From: Acidovorax sp. CF316
Lineage (GTDB): Bacteria > Pseudomonadota > Gammaproteobacteria > Burkholderiales > Burkholderiaceae_C
Length of the DNA: 58,128 nt
Assembly: GCF_000276605.1 (NCBI RefSeq)
Contig: NZ_AKJX01000088.1
Coordinates: 1 to 58,128 of the forward strand
Direction: 5' to 3'
Part shown: positions 45,112 to 53,038 of the stretch, piece after piece
Numbering within the stretch: the stretch's first letter is position 1
How the letters are laid out: the number at the start of each line of letters is the position of its first letter
Notes under the pieces: generated by a model
Told to the model about the DNA's origin: nothing
The model's database searches: none
What the model saw: the letters and a program-made list of their open reading frames with translations, nothing else
Position numbers and translations under genes: made by a program

Positions 45112-46710
45112 TCACCGGTTTTCCCGGTTGCGCGCCACTGCGGCGAAGGCAATGATGGCGAGCGCCAGCACCGCCAGCGGTACCAAGCCCCAGCGCGACA
45201 CCCAGAAAGCATAGGGCGTGATCGCCCAGCCCTGCTGCGCGTCCACCCCCCGGCCCTGCACCGAGCCGAGCAGCACGCCGCGCGTGTGGCGTTCCAGCTG
45301 GTGCGTGACCACACCCCGGTGGTCGATGATGGCCGTGGCGCCGGTGTTGGTGGCGCGCACCATGGGCCGCTCGAACTCCAGCGCGCGCATGCGGCTGATG
45401 TGCAGGTGCTGGTCGATGGCCACGGTGTTGCCGAACCAGCCGATGTTGCTGAAATTGACGAACACCGTGGGGGCGCCGGCCGGATCGGCAAAGCGCACCC
45501 CCAGTTCCTCGCCAAACAGATCCTCGTAGCAGATGTTGGGGGCGATGCGCTGCCCTGCCCAGGCGAATGGCGCCTGGCCCAGGCCGCCCCGGTTGAAATC
45601 ACCCAGGGGGATGTTCATCATCTGCGTGAACCACTTGAAGAAGGGCGGAATGAACTCGCCGAACGGCACCAGGTGGTGCTTGTCGTAGCGGTAGGGGGCG
45701 GTCAGGCCAGGACGCGCACCCAGCACCGAATTGGTGTAGCCCTCGCTCTCGTCCCCCAGCGGAATGCCCAGCAGCACGGCCTGCGAGCCGCTGCCATAGC
45801 GCCGGGCGATGCCTTCGAGGTAGCCCGGTATCAGCTGCTGCGGCAAGAGGGGAATGGCGGTCTCCGGCGCCACGACCAGCGACGCGCTGGCGCCGTCGAG
45901 TTGCTCCCGATACCACTGCAGGGCCAATGGCACGCCCGAGCCGGGCTGGAATTTCTCGTCCTGAGGGATATTGCCCTGCAGCAGTGCCAGTTGCAACGGC
46001 GCGGGCGCCCGCGCCGCCGGCGTGTGGCACAGCTCCACGGCACAGTGGCGGTCCACGGCGGCCAGGCCCAGCAGGGCCAGCCCCCCCGCCACCAGGGCCC
46101 AGGCACGCGGGCTGCGCAGGTCGCTGGCGCGCAACTGCACCAGCAACATGGCGATCACGGCGGTGACGAAGCACAGGCCGTAGACCCCGACATAGCGCGC
46201 CAGCGCCGCCAGCGGACCGTCCACATGGGCATAGCCGCCGGCCCCCCAGGGAAAGCCGGTCCAGAGCCAGCCGCGGGCCATCTCGGCCAGCGTCCAGAGG
46301 GCCGCGAACAATAGCGCCGCCCCGACCCGTTGCACCACCGCCAGCCGGCAGAAGGCGCCGATCGCGATCGCGTAGTAGCTGGCCAGAAAGGCGGCCAGCC
46401 CGAGGATGGCGGCCACCGTGAGCGGAGCAGCCAGCCCGCCATAGGTGTGCATGGAGATATAGAGCCACCAGAACGTGCCGCACAACCAGGCCGTGGCGAA
46501 CACGAAGCCCAGCAGCGCCCCGTGGCGCCAGGTGGTGGCGCCTGCGCGCACCTGCCAGGCCAGCACGGCCAGCGATGCGATCTGCAGCCACCACTGGGGC
46601 TGGCCGTTCCAGGGCAACGCCAGCGAAGCCGCCTGCGCAAGCCCCGCCACCACGGCGATCAACAGCGGCAAGGTGATTCTGGATCCCTGCGTTCCGCGCT
46701 CCAGCCCCAT
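45112..46710 (-). CDS. lnt: Apolipoprotein N-acyltransferase
   Basis: 532 residues, inner membrane. It adds the third acyl chain to the N-terminal Cys of lipoproteins. Several N-terminal membrane segments (about 10-220) precede the nitrilase-like domain with the Glu-Lys-Cys triad: Glu283 in Ala-Pro-Glu-Thr-Ala, Lys344 in Tyr-Asp-Lys-His-His-Leu-Val-Pro-Phe-Gly-Glu, Cys394 in Asn-Ile-Cys-Tyr-Glu-Asp. The last 25 residues form a final membrane anchor. ATGA overlap with corC is the usual pairing. Confidence 0.97.
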   Translation of the reverse strand: MGLERGTQGSRITLPLLIAVVAGLAQAASLALPWNGQPQWWLQIASLAVLAWQVRAGATTWRHGALLGFVFATAWLCGTFWWLYISMHTYGGLAAPLTVAAILGLAAFLASYYAIAIGAFCRLAVVQRVGAALLFAALWTLAEMARGWLWTGFPWGAGGYAHVDGPLAALARYVGVYGLCFVTAVIAMLLVQLRASDLRSPRAWALVAGGLALLGLAAVDRHCAVELCHTPAARAPAPLQLALLQGNIPQDEKFQPGSGVPLALQWYREQLDGASASLVVAPETAIPLLPQQLIPGYLEGIARRYGSGSQAVLLGIPLGDESEGYTNSVLGARPGLTAPYRYDKHHLVPFGEFIPPFFKWFTQMMNIPLGDFNRGGLGQAPFAWAGQRIAPNICYEDLFGEELGVRFADPAGAPTVFVNFSNIGWFGNTVAIDQHLHISRMRALEFERPMVRATNTGATAIIDHRGVVTHQLERHTRGVLLGSVQGRGVDAQQGWAITPYAFWVSRWGLVPLAVLALAIIAFAAVARNRENR

Positions 46711-47585
46711 CAGTCGCCAGCCTGGCTCTCTTCGATCCGCGACACCTTGAACCAGCGCACCGCGCCGCCCTTGGTGTGCAGCACCACGAAATGCAGGCCG
46801 CCGAGCTGCACATGCTCGCCGCGCCTGGGCACATGGCCCATCTCATGGGCAATGAGGCCGCCGATGGTGTCGAAGGCCTCCTCGCGGTCGCTGCCCTGCA
46901 GCGTGACCCCGAAAGACTCGGCCACGCGTTCGATGGGCGTGTCGCCGCTCACGCGGTAGGTGCGGTCGGCCAGGGCAAAGATGTCGCCCGCATCCTCGGG
47001 GATGTCGAACTCGTCCTCGATCTCGCCGACGATCTGTTCGAGCACGTCTTCGATGGTGATGAGCCCTGCCACGCGGCCGAACTCGTCAATCACGATGGCC
47101 AAATGGTTGCGGTTGCCGCGAAACTCGCGCAGCAGATCATTCAGGCCCTTGCTCTCGGGCACGAACACGGCCGGGCGCAGCAGTGCGCGGATATTGAGCT
47201 CGGGCGCCCGCTGCAGCTTGAGCAGATCCTTGGCCATGAGGATGCCGATGATGTTCTCGCGCTCGCCCTGGTACACCGGAAAGCGCGAGTGGGCCGTGGT
47301 GATCACCAGGTACAGCAGCTCATCGAAGGGCGCGTCGATGTTGACGAGGTCCATGCGCGGCGCGGCCACCATCACGTCGCCCGCCGTCATGTCGGCCATG
47401 CGGATCACACGTTCGAGCATCACGCGGGATTCCGCGCCAATGACGTCGTTGTCCTCGGCTTCGGCCAGCGTCTCGATCAGTTCTTCGGTCGAGTCCGGTC
47501 CGGGGTGGATGAACTCGGCGACTTTCTGCAGGAAGGTGCGCTTGTCTTCCTTTTCGGGCAATCGCCCGGGGTGCGGGTCAGACAC
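46710..47585 (-). CDS. corC: CorC/YbeX CBS-domain transport accessory protein
   Basis: 291 residues from the GTG at 47585. The 29-codon extension above it is not conserved in character. Two CBS domains (about 68-125 and 133-190) with Phe-Pro-Val-Tyr and Val-Ile-Asp-Glu-Phe-Gly-Arg-Val-Ala-Gly-Leu-Ile-Thr are followed by a CorC/HlyC domain (about 208-285). It has no membrane segments. The family is linked to magnesium/cobalt handling and, in E. coli, to ribosome function. It overlaps lnt. Confidence 0.95.
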   Translation of the reverse strand: MSDPHPGRLPEKEDKRTFLQKVAEFIHPGPDSTEELIETLAEAEDNDVIGAESRVMLERVIRMADMTAGDVMVAAPRMDLVNIDAPFDELLYLVITTAHSRFPVYQGERENIIGILMAKDLLKLQRAPELNIRALLRPAVFVPESKGLNDLLREFRGNRNHLAIVIDEFGRVAGLITIEDVLEQIVGEIEDEFDIPEDAGDIFALADRTYRVSGDTPIERVAESFGVTLQGSDREEAFDTIGGLIAHEMGHVPRRGEHVQLGGLHFVVLHTKGGAVRWFKVSRIEESQAGD

Positions 47586-47710
47586 TGTCTTGGAGTGCAG
47601 GACGTGCGGTAGTGGATCAGGGGCTCTAGGATAGCGGATTGTTGTGACAGCGCCTGTCGTCCGGGCGGCCATCGCCCCGGTACGGGCCCGCCTAAGCGCC
47701 GCCGTCCGGC

Positions 47711-48346
47711 CTATTCGGCGGACTGGTGGCGTGCATGTTGCACGCCGCTGCGCACTTCCTGCACACCGGCGAGGAAGTCCCAGAACTGCTTGGCCTGGCG
47801 CTTGAGCTGGTAGTCCACCTCGGCGAACTGCTGCTCGACCAGTTCGGCCATGCGGGTGTCGAGACTGGCGGGGGCGATCTGCAGGTAGGCCTCGGACTCT
47901 GAGCCATCGCGGCGCACCTGCGCACCCGCATTGCGGGCGATCTTGAGCATGGCGGTGTTTTCGGACAGCGCGTGGATGAACACCATGTTCACCCCCTCGT
48001 TGCGGGCATGCATCACGGCGCGCTCGAACAGGCGTGCGCCGAAACCCCGGCCCCGGGCCTGCTTGAGCACGGACACGCCGAATTCGGCGCAGTGCTTGTA
48101 TTCAGGGTGCTCGGAGAATGCCAGGTGCGCCATGGCAATCAGTTCGAGGCGGCGGTTGTAGATGCCGAAGATCTCGTCGCGGTTGAAGTCGAGCTGGTCC
48201 GCATAGCGGCGGATCTGCTCGTCGTTGGCCGCGTAGCCAAAGCGCAGGTAGCGGTCGGCGGGCTCCAGCCGCAGCAGGTGGGCCGTGATGCGCTCGCGGT
48301 ACGAAGGGCCGAGCGAACGGATGGGAACCATCAACGGTGCAGACAT
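47711..48346 (-). CDS. GNAT-family N-acetyltransferase
   Basis: 211 residues from the ATG at 48346, which has GAGGA six bases upstream. Two upstream in-frame ATGs exist. The one at 48442 has GGAGG only one base away, so it is less likely, though the extra 32 residues read like protein. The acetyl-CoA site shows Val-Ser-Val-Leu-Lys-Gln-Ala-Arg-Gly-Arg-Gly-Phe-Gly-Ala-Arg-Leu-Phe. The start Arg-Tyr-Leu-Arg-Phe-Gly is typical of a GNAT group with unknown substrates. A clean palindrome lies upstream at 48484. Confidence 0.85.
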   Translation of the reverse strand: MSAPLMVPIRSLGPSYRERITAHLLRLEPADRYLRFGYAANDEQIRRYADQLDFNRDEIFGIYNRRLELIAMAHLAFSEHPEYKHCAEFGVSVLKQARGRGFGARLFERAVMHARNEGVNMVFIHALSENTAMLKIARNAGAQVRRDGSESEAYLQIAPASLDTRMAELVEQQFAEVDYQLKRQAKQFWDFLAGVQEVRSGVQHARHQSAE

Positions 48347-48719
48347 GGTGTCCTCGCTCTCATGCGGGCGCCCGGTGACCGGGCGCAGCATTCCCCGGCC
48401 TGCGTCCCAGGATGCCTTGAGCCAGTCTTTGGTAGCGATCATGCCTCCGAATATAAGGGTTTTCCCTAGGAATTTCCAGTGATTTTTGCTGCACCGCAGC
48501 AAAATAGGGAGGCACGTCGAATTCCTTCAAAAATGGCGAAACTTGTTTACCAGCGCCCGCCAATAGCTCTCAGTTCCATAGCAGTTGATGGGAAGTACAG
48601 GGCATGACACCACGCCACCGAGGCACCTGCTGGCCCTGAAGCGCCACGTTAAGCCTCCCGCGCGCGGGATGCAATAGCAACAGCCCTGGCCATGCGGGAT
48701 TGGTGGCCGCGAACAGGTT
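48347..48719. other. 373-base intergenic region
   Basis: Holds the palindrome at 48484-48504 and a possible weak -10 (TTATAT, minus strand, about 48449-48454) for the GNAT gene. The half next to the ABC operon (about 48510-48719) shows no gene, terminator or repeat I can support. Confidence 0.4.
48484..48504. promoter_or_regulatory. Perfect palindrome with CTGC-N3-GCAG core
   Basis: TTTTGCTGC (48484-48492), ACC, GCAGCAAAA (48496-48504). The core matches the PhaR operator pattern described for Paracoccus (CTGC-N3/4-GCAG). It lies about 140 bases upstream of the GNAT start. As a terminator it would be odd because the T and A runs are part of the stem. Confidence 0.55.
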
Positions 48720-49667
48720 CTAAGGGCCGGAAGCCCCCTCCGCCTGCGATGGACTGGCCGGCAGCAGTTGTACCGGCGCGGGGTCCGTCGCGGGCCCGCC
48801 ACAGGCGGCCGGCATGCCCAAGGGCTCGCCCCGGTCATTGCCGCGCGCCTTTTCGAGCACGCTGGCACGGTCCACGGACAGGGCGACGGAATCCCCCAGC
48901 TGCAGCAGCGCCCGATCCAGGCCCTGGGTCTCGGACAGATCCAGTTGCCCGGCACGGGCATCGACCCGCAGCGAGCGCATGCGGGCGGCGTTCACCTCCA
49001 GCGCTGCCGTGCCCCGGCGCGTGCGTTCTGCGCACTGGGCCACGTCCTCGGCCAGCGCGGGCGTGGTTCCGGACGCGCAGGGCCGGCACTGCGTGGACCA
49101 CAGGTCCAGGCGCCCGATGGCACCGCGCACGGCGATGGCCTGCCCGACCACCTCCAGGCGCTCCACGGGAGTCCGCGCTTCGATACGGGCGCGTGCAAGC
49201 GCCAGGTGCCGGAACTGGGCGGGCAGCACGATCTCATCCATCCACACCGTCGATTTCCCGTGTCGCCTGGGCGGCACACCGGCAACCGCCGGAACTTCGG
49301 TCCAGCGCAGGACCAGCGTGTCGGCTTCCCGGCGGGCGGTCAGCTCCGGGAATTGCGCAGGCAGCGTGTCCGGGTCCTCGCCCTCCCCCCGCCGTGCCCG
49401 CAGGGTGATGCGCACCTCGGGTGCCTCGTCCAGCACCACGCGCACCGCCAGCCGCTGGGCATTGCCGCCCCCCTCCTCCAGCCGGAGCCCGGTCACGCCC
49501 TCCAGCGCCGAGGCCGGGATGGCGTAGGCGATGGCGGTGGGTTCGGGTCGTTTGAAACGCTCCATCCCGCTCAAGGCCAGCAGGGCCCAGAACAGCAGCA
49601 GGGTGGCCAGGAAGAGCCAGCGCCCGCGCCGGGGCAGGGCGTGCCGTCGCGTCGCAGTGGCACTCAC
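48720..49667 (-). CDS. Membrane-anchored protein of an ABC export operon
   Basis: 315 residues from the GTG at 49667, which has GGAGC eight bases upstream and overlaps the permease stop. The frame stays open far upstream but that is a shadow. One membrane segment (about 17-35, Trp-Leu-Phe-Leu-Ala-Thr-Leu-Leu-Leu-Phe-Trp) anchors it, with the rest outside the cytoplasm. The body is rich in alternating short beta-like pieces (Val-Glu-Arg-Leu-Glu-Val-Val-Gly, Arg-Leu-Asp-Leu-Trp-Ser, Gln-Leu-Asp-Leu-Ser). These resemble the stacked strands of GIN/DUF2807 domains, though I am unsure of that. Function unknown, probably a partner of the transporter. Confidence 0.6.
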   Translation of the reverse strand: MSATATRRHALPRRGRWLFLATLLLFWALLALSGMERFKRPEPTAIAYAIPASALEGVTGLRLEEGGGNAQRLAVRVVLDEAPEVRITLRARRGEGEDPDTLPAQFPELTARREADTLVLRWTEVPAVAGVPPRRHGKSTVWMDEIVLPAQFRHLALARARIEARTPVERLEVVGQAIAVRGAIGRLDLWSTQCRPCASGTTPALAEDVAQCAERTRRGTAALEVNAARMRSLRVDARAGQLDLSETQGLDRALLQLGDSVALSVDRASVLEKARGNDRGEPLGMPAACGGPATDPAPVQLLPASPSQAEGASGP

Positions 49668-50497
49668 AGCAGCTCCTTTTCCTGGAGGTGCACATAGGCC
49701 TGCAACCACAGCAGTGCCGGCAGGCCGATCCACAGGAGTGCGTTGACGGCATGGACCGCCGCATCCAGGGGCACCGAGCGGCGCGCCGACCACCATGCAG
49801 AAAGCACCTCCCCACGCACGCCGGCCATGGAGCACAGCAGCGCCGTGAGAACGAACAAGGCAAAGCCCAGCGCGAGGGTCTTGAGCAGCGAGGCCCGTGC
49901 GTAGTACAGCGAGCCGGCCACGGCAAACGCCTGCAGGGCCCAGACCGCAACCAGCCAACCGGTTTGCTGGGGTACCGGCATGGCCTGCCTGGCGGCCATC
50001 TTCAGCAGGGGCACGAAGAGCGCATAGTCCTCGGGCTTGAAGGACTGCGGCTCCAGGGCGGAGCGCGCCGCGATGGCGATCTGCTGCGCCGGCCAGGAGA
50101 TCGCCAGAAACAGCAGGCTGTAGGCCAGCGGATAGGCAATGGCCACCACCACGATGCACAGCAACCATTTCTCGAACGCCGAGGCGGGCCGCATCAATGC
50201 CAGCAGGGCCGACTCGCGTTGCGCCATGGCGCCGAAATAGCGCCCGGCAAACACGAAACCGGTAAGGAACAAGCCGCCAAAGTACAGCGCCGCCTGCACG
50301 GTGGTCTGGAAAGCCGCAAAGCCCGACACCCCCAGCAGGAACAACAGCAGTGCGACGTAGAGCATGCCGCTCACCAGCATATGCGCCAGGTACTGGGGCC
50401 GCTGCTCGGCCCAGTGGGCACGCGCCAGACGCCGCCAGCGCGGCCAGGACAAGGTGGGCGACTCGGGTCCACGCACAGGGATGAATTCCATGGTCAT
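49664..50497 (-). CDS. ABC-2-type transporter permease
   Basis: 277 residues with six hydrophobic segments, for example Leu-Tyr-Val-Ala-Leu-Leu-Leu-Phe-Leu-Leu-Gly and Trp-Leu-Leu-Cys-Ile-Val-Val-Val-Ala-Ile-Ala-Tyr. There is no binding protein and no ATPase domain. Position between an ATPase gene and an anchored protein, with 4-base overlaps on both sides, makes it the membrane part of a small exporter. The substrate is unknown. An antibiotic- or cell-envelope-related role as in YtrA-type operons is only a guess. Confidence 0.78.
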   Translation of the reverse strand: MTMEFIPVRGPESPTLSWPRWRRLARAHWAEQRPQYLAHMLVSGMLYVALLLFLLGVSGFAAFQTTVQAALYFGGLFLTGFVFAGRYFGAMAQRESALLALMRPASAFEKWLLCIVVVAIAYPLAYSLLFLAISWPAQQIAIAARSALEPQSFKPEDYALFVPLLKMAARQAMPVPQQTGWLVAVWALQAFAVAGSLYYARASLLKTLALGFALFVLTALLCSMAGVRGEVLSAWWSARRSVPLDAAVHAVNALLWIGLPALLWLQAYVHLQEKELL

Positions 50498-51387
50498 GCC
50501 TGCTCCAGGTCCGGGCTGGCCTGCTGCGATGGCGCCAGCGCCGCCAGCATGCCGTCGCGGTTGAGGCTCAGCGCCTTGTACAGCAGCTCCAGCTGCACGG
50601 CGCCCTCTGCCGACGGCGCCTGCGCATCGGATCGGGAATGGCGTGCCACATAGGCGATCTGCTGGCCGATGCTTTCCTGGTAGAGCAGGTCCTGCGCGGC
50701 GGGCAGGTCCTGCGCACCGCTGGCCACGCCGGTGCGCAGCACCCCGGCGAGGTCGGCCATGCGCGCCGACAGGGCCAGCTGGCCCTGGTCGATGAACCAG
50801 ATGTGGCTCAGGATGCTTTCGAGGTCATGGGCCTGGTGGGTGCTGATGAGCACGGCGCGCTCGGCGTGCTCGGGCCGCTGCACCAGGCGGCGGAACTGGC
50901 CGCGGCCCACGATGTCCAGCCCGTTCGTCGGCTCGTCCATGAGCAGCAGCGGCGTGCCCGTGGCCAGCGCGAAGGCGATCGCGGCCTTTTTCTTCTGCCC
51001 CAGGCTCATGGCCTCGAAACGGCTGGCGGTAGGCACCTCGAGCTCGGCCAGGTATTCCCCGAACAGGGCCTTCGAGAAGCGCGGATAGAACACGCCCTGG
51101 GTGTCCGCCAGCTGACCCGTGGTCAGGTTGGGCAGGTGGAATTCCTCGGGCACGATGTAGATGCCGGCGAGGAAATCCGCCGCCCGCTGGCGCGGCACCT
51201 GGCCCAGCACCTGCATGCGACCGCCCCAGGGGGTGAGCAGCCCGCACAGGAGCTTGAGCAAGGTGGACTTGCCACTGCCGTTGCGCCCGAAGAGACCGTA
51301 GATGCCGGGCTGGTGCACCTCGGCGGAAAAGCCCTGGTAGAGCGCGTTGCGGCCATAGCCGAAGTGCAGGTCGTCGATGGCGATCAT
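50494..51387 (-). CDS. ABC transporter ATP-binding protein
   Basis: 297 residues. Walker A Gly-Arg-Asn-Gly-Ser-Gly-Lys-Ser-Thr (34-42), signature Met-Ser-Leu-Gly-Gln (127-131) and Walker B Leu-Leu-Leu-Met-Asp-Glu-Pro (147-153) are intact. Ser-Thr-His-Gln-Ala-His-Asp is the switch. The signature Ser-Leu-Gly-Gln-Lys-Lys-Lys marks the EcsA/CcmA-like branch of drug and peptide exporters. It overlaps the permease gene and is the first gene of the three. Confidence 0.93.
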   Translation of the reverse strand: MIAIDDLHFGYGRNALYQGFSAEVHQPGIYGLFGRNGSGKSTLLKLLCGLLTPWGGRMQVLGQVPRQRAADFLAGIYIVPEEFHLPNLTTGQLADTQGVFYPRFSKALFGEYLAELEVPTASRFEAMSLGQKKKAAIAFALATGTPLLLMDEPTNGLDIVGRGQFRRLVQRPEHAERAVLISTHQAHDLESILSHIWFIDQGQLALSARMADLAGVLRTGVASGAQDLPAAQDLLYQESIGQQIAYVARHSRSDAQAPSAEGAVQLELLYKALSLNRDGMLAALAPSQQASPDLEQA

Positions 51388-51442
51388 GGGTGGCAGTCCG
51401 GCCTTTCATGCACGCAGGCGCAGGGCCACGGCGCGCGCATTG

Positions 51443-51925
51443 TCACACGGGCACTGCGGTGGTCGCCTTCACGCGGTCCAGCACGAAGCTGGTCTTGCAG
51501 TCCTGCACGCTGGGGTGCTTGAGCAGCGTGTCCATGATGAAGCGGCTGTAGTGCGCCATGTCGGCCACCACCACGCGCAAGAGGTAGTCCATTTCGCCGG
51601 TGAGCGAGGCGCACTCGACCACCTCGGGCCAGGTCTGCACGCTGGCGCGGAACACGTCCATGGGGTTGCGCTTGTGGCTTTCGGTGTGCTTTTCCAGGCG
51701 CACGTTGAGGTAGGCGGTGAGCCCCAGGCCCACGGCCTGGGGCGGCACCAGGGCCACGTAGCGCGCGATCACGCCCGCGTCCTCGAGCCGCTTGACCCGG
51801 CGCAGCACGGCGCTGGGCGAGAGCCCCACCTGCTCGCCGATCACGTCATAGGTCTCGCGGCCATTTTCCTGCAACCGGCGCAGTATGGCCCGATCCAGCT
51901 TGTCAAGTGCGTTGAAAGCAGTCAT
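51443..51925 (-). CDS. Lrp/AsnC-family transcription regulator
   Basis: 160 residues. The N-terminal helix-turn-helix has Leu-Asp-Arg-Ala-Ile-Leu-Arg-Arg-Leu-Gln and Ser-Pro-Ser-Ala-Val-Leu-Arg-Arg-Val-Lys-Arg-Leu. The RAM effector domain (about 70-150) has Gly-Glu-Met-Asp-Tyr-Leu-Leu-Arg-Val-Val-Val. The usual ligand is an amino acid. It lies upstream of the ABC operon in the same direction, 55 bases apart, so it may co-regulate it. Confidence 0.95.
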   Translation of the reverse strand: MTAFNALDKLDRAILRRLQENGRETYDVIGEQVGLSPSAVLRRVKRLEDAGVIARYVALVPPQAVGLGLTAYLNVRLEKHTESHKRNPMDVFRASVQTWPEVVECASLTGEMDYLLRVVVADMAHYSRFIMDTLLKHPSVQDCKTSFVLDRVKATTAVPV

Positions 51926-52027
51926 TGCGCAGGATTTTACGAAATTGCCGGGCGCCGCGATGGCCCTTCACCAAACTCGGGTATGTCCCGATAGTGACAC
52001 AGGGGGCTGCCAACAAACAATGAATAC

Positions 52028-52057
52028 CGCAAAAACGAACGGTCGTTCTTTTTTGCG
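52028..52057. promoter_or_regulatory. Inverted repeat before the lipase gene
   Basis: CGCAAAAACGAAC (52028-52040), GGTC, GTTCTTTTTTGCG (52045-52057): 13-base arms with one mismatch. The centre GAACG-GT-CGTTC is like a TetR-type operator. It ends 33 bases before the lipase start codon. Confidence 0.55.
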
Positions 52058-52090
52058 AAACCAAAAATATCCATCAACGGAGACAAGCAC

Positions 52091-53032
52091 ATGACCGGTT
52101 TCTTTGGCCGCCTTCTGCGGCGACTCGCGCTCGCCGCTACCGCTTCGACACTGCTCCTGGGGGCCAGTGCCCATGCACAGGCCGGGTACACGCAGACGCG
52201 CTACCCCATCGTGCTGGTGCACGGCCTCTTCGGTTTCGATTCGGCGCTGGGCGTGGACTATTTCTACGGCATCCCCGACGCGCTGCGCCAGGGGGGCGCC
52301 AAGGTCTATGTGGCCCAGGTCTCGGCGGCCAACAGCACCGAGGTGCGTGGCGAGCAGTTGCTGGCCCAGGTGAAGAACATCCTGGCCATCACGGGTGCGG
52401 CCAAGGTCAACCTGGTGGGCCACTCGCATGGCGGGCCCACGGCGCGCTACGTGGCCGGCGTGGCCCCGGGCAAGATCGCCTCGGTGACCTCGGTGGGCGG
52501 CGTCAACCGCGGTTCGCGCGTGGCCGACATCATGCGCGGCGTGGCGCCCGCGGGCTCGGTGTCCGAGACCATCGCCAACGGCGCGGCCTCGGCGCTGGTG
52601 GCGCTGATCAACCTGACCTCGGGGGGCTCCGGCCTGCCGCAGATGCCCACGGCAGCGCTCGACTCGCTGACCACGGCCGGCTCGGCCGCCTTCAACCGCC
52701 GCTTCCCGCAGGGCGTGCCCACCGCAGGCTGCGGCAACGGGGCCGAGTTGGTCAATGGCGTGCGCTACTACTCCTGGACGGGCACCAAGACCCTGACCAA
52801 TGTGCTTGACGCGAGCGACGCCCTGCTCGGCGTGCTGGGCCTGGTCTTCGGCGAAGCCAACGACGGCCTGGTCTCGGCCTGCTCCTCGCGGCTGGGCACC
52901 CACCTGGGCGACTACCGCCAGAACCACCTCGACGAGGTGAACCAGCTTGTGGGCCTGCGCGACTGGTTCTCGACCGACCCGGTCACCCTGTACCGCCAGC
53001 AGGCCAACCGCCTCAAGGCAGCCGGCCTGTAA
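52091..53032 (+). CDS. Secreted triacylglycerol lipase (family I.1/I.2)
   Basis: 313 residues. The signal peptide ends near Ala-His-Ala-Gln-Ala (about 31). His-Gly-Leu-Phe-Gly-Phe-Asp (44-50) forms the oxyanion region. The triad is Ser112 in Gly-His-Ser-His-Gly-Gly, Asp258 in Asn-Asp-Gly-Leu-Val and His279 in Asn-His-Leu-Asp-Glu-Val-Asn. Cys214 and Cys264 can form the family disulfide. These lipases leave the cell through type II secretion after folding with a specific foldase, which is the next gene, six bases on. Confidence 0.95.
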   Translation: MTGFFGRLLRRLALAATASTLLLGASAHAQAGYTQTRYPIVLVHGLFGFDSALGVDYFYGIPDALRQGGAKVYVAQVSAANSTEVRGEQLLAQVKNILAITGAAKVNLVGHSHGGPTARYVAGVAPGKIASVTSVGGVNRGSRVADIMRGVAPAGSVSETIANGAASALVALINLTSGGSGLPQMPTAALDSLTTAGSAAFNRRFPQGVPTAGCGNGAELVNGVRYYSWTGTKTLTNVLDASDALLGVLGLVFGEANDGLVSACSSRLGTHLGDYRQNHLDEVNQLVGLRDWFSTDPVTLYRQQANRLKAAGL

Positions 53033-53038
53033 TTTGCG

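Noticed and set aside
49668..50168. Upstream extension of the anchored protein of the ABC operon
   Set aside because: Shadow of the permease gene. The GTG at 49667 has a ribosome binding site and the usual overlap.
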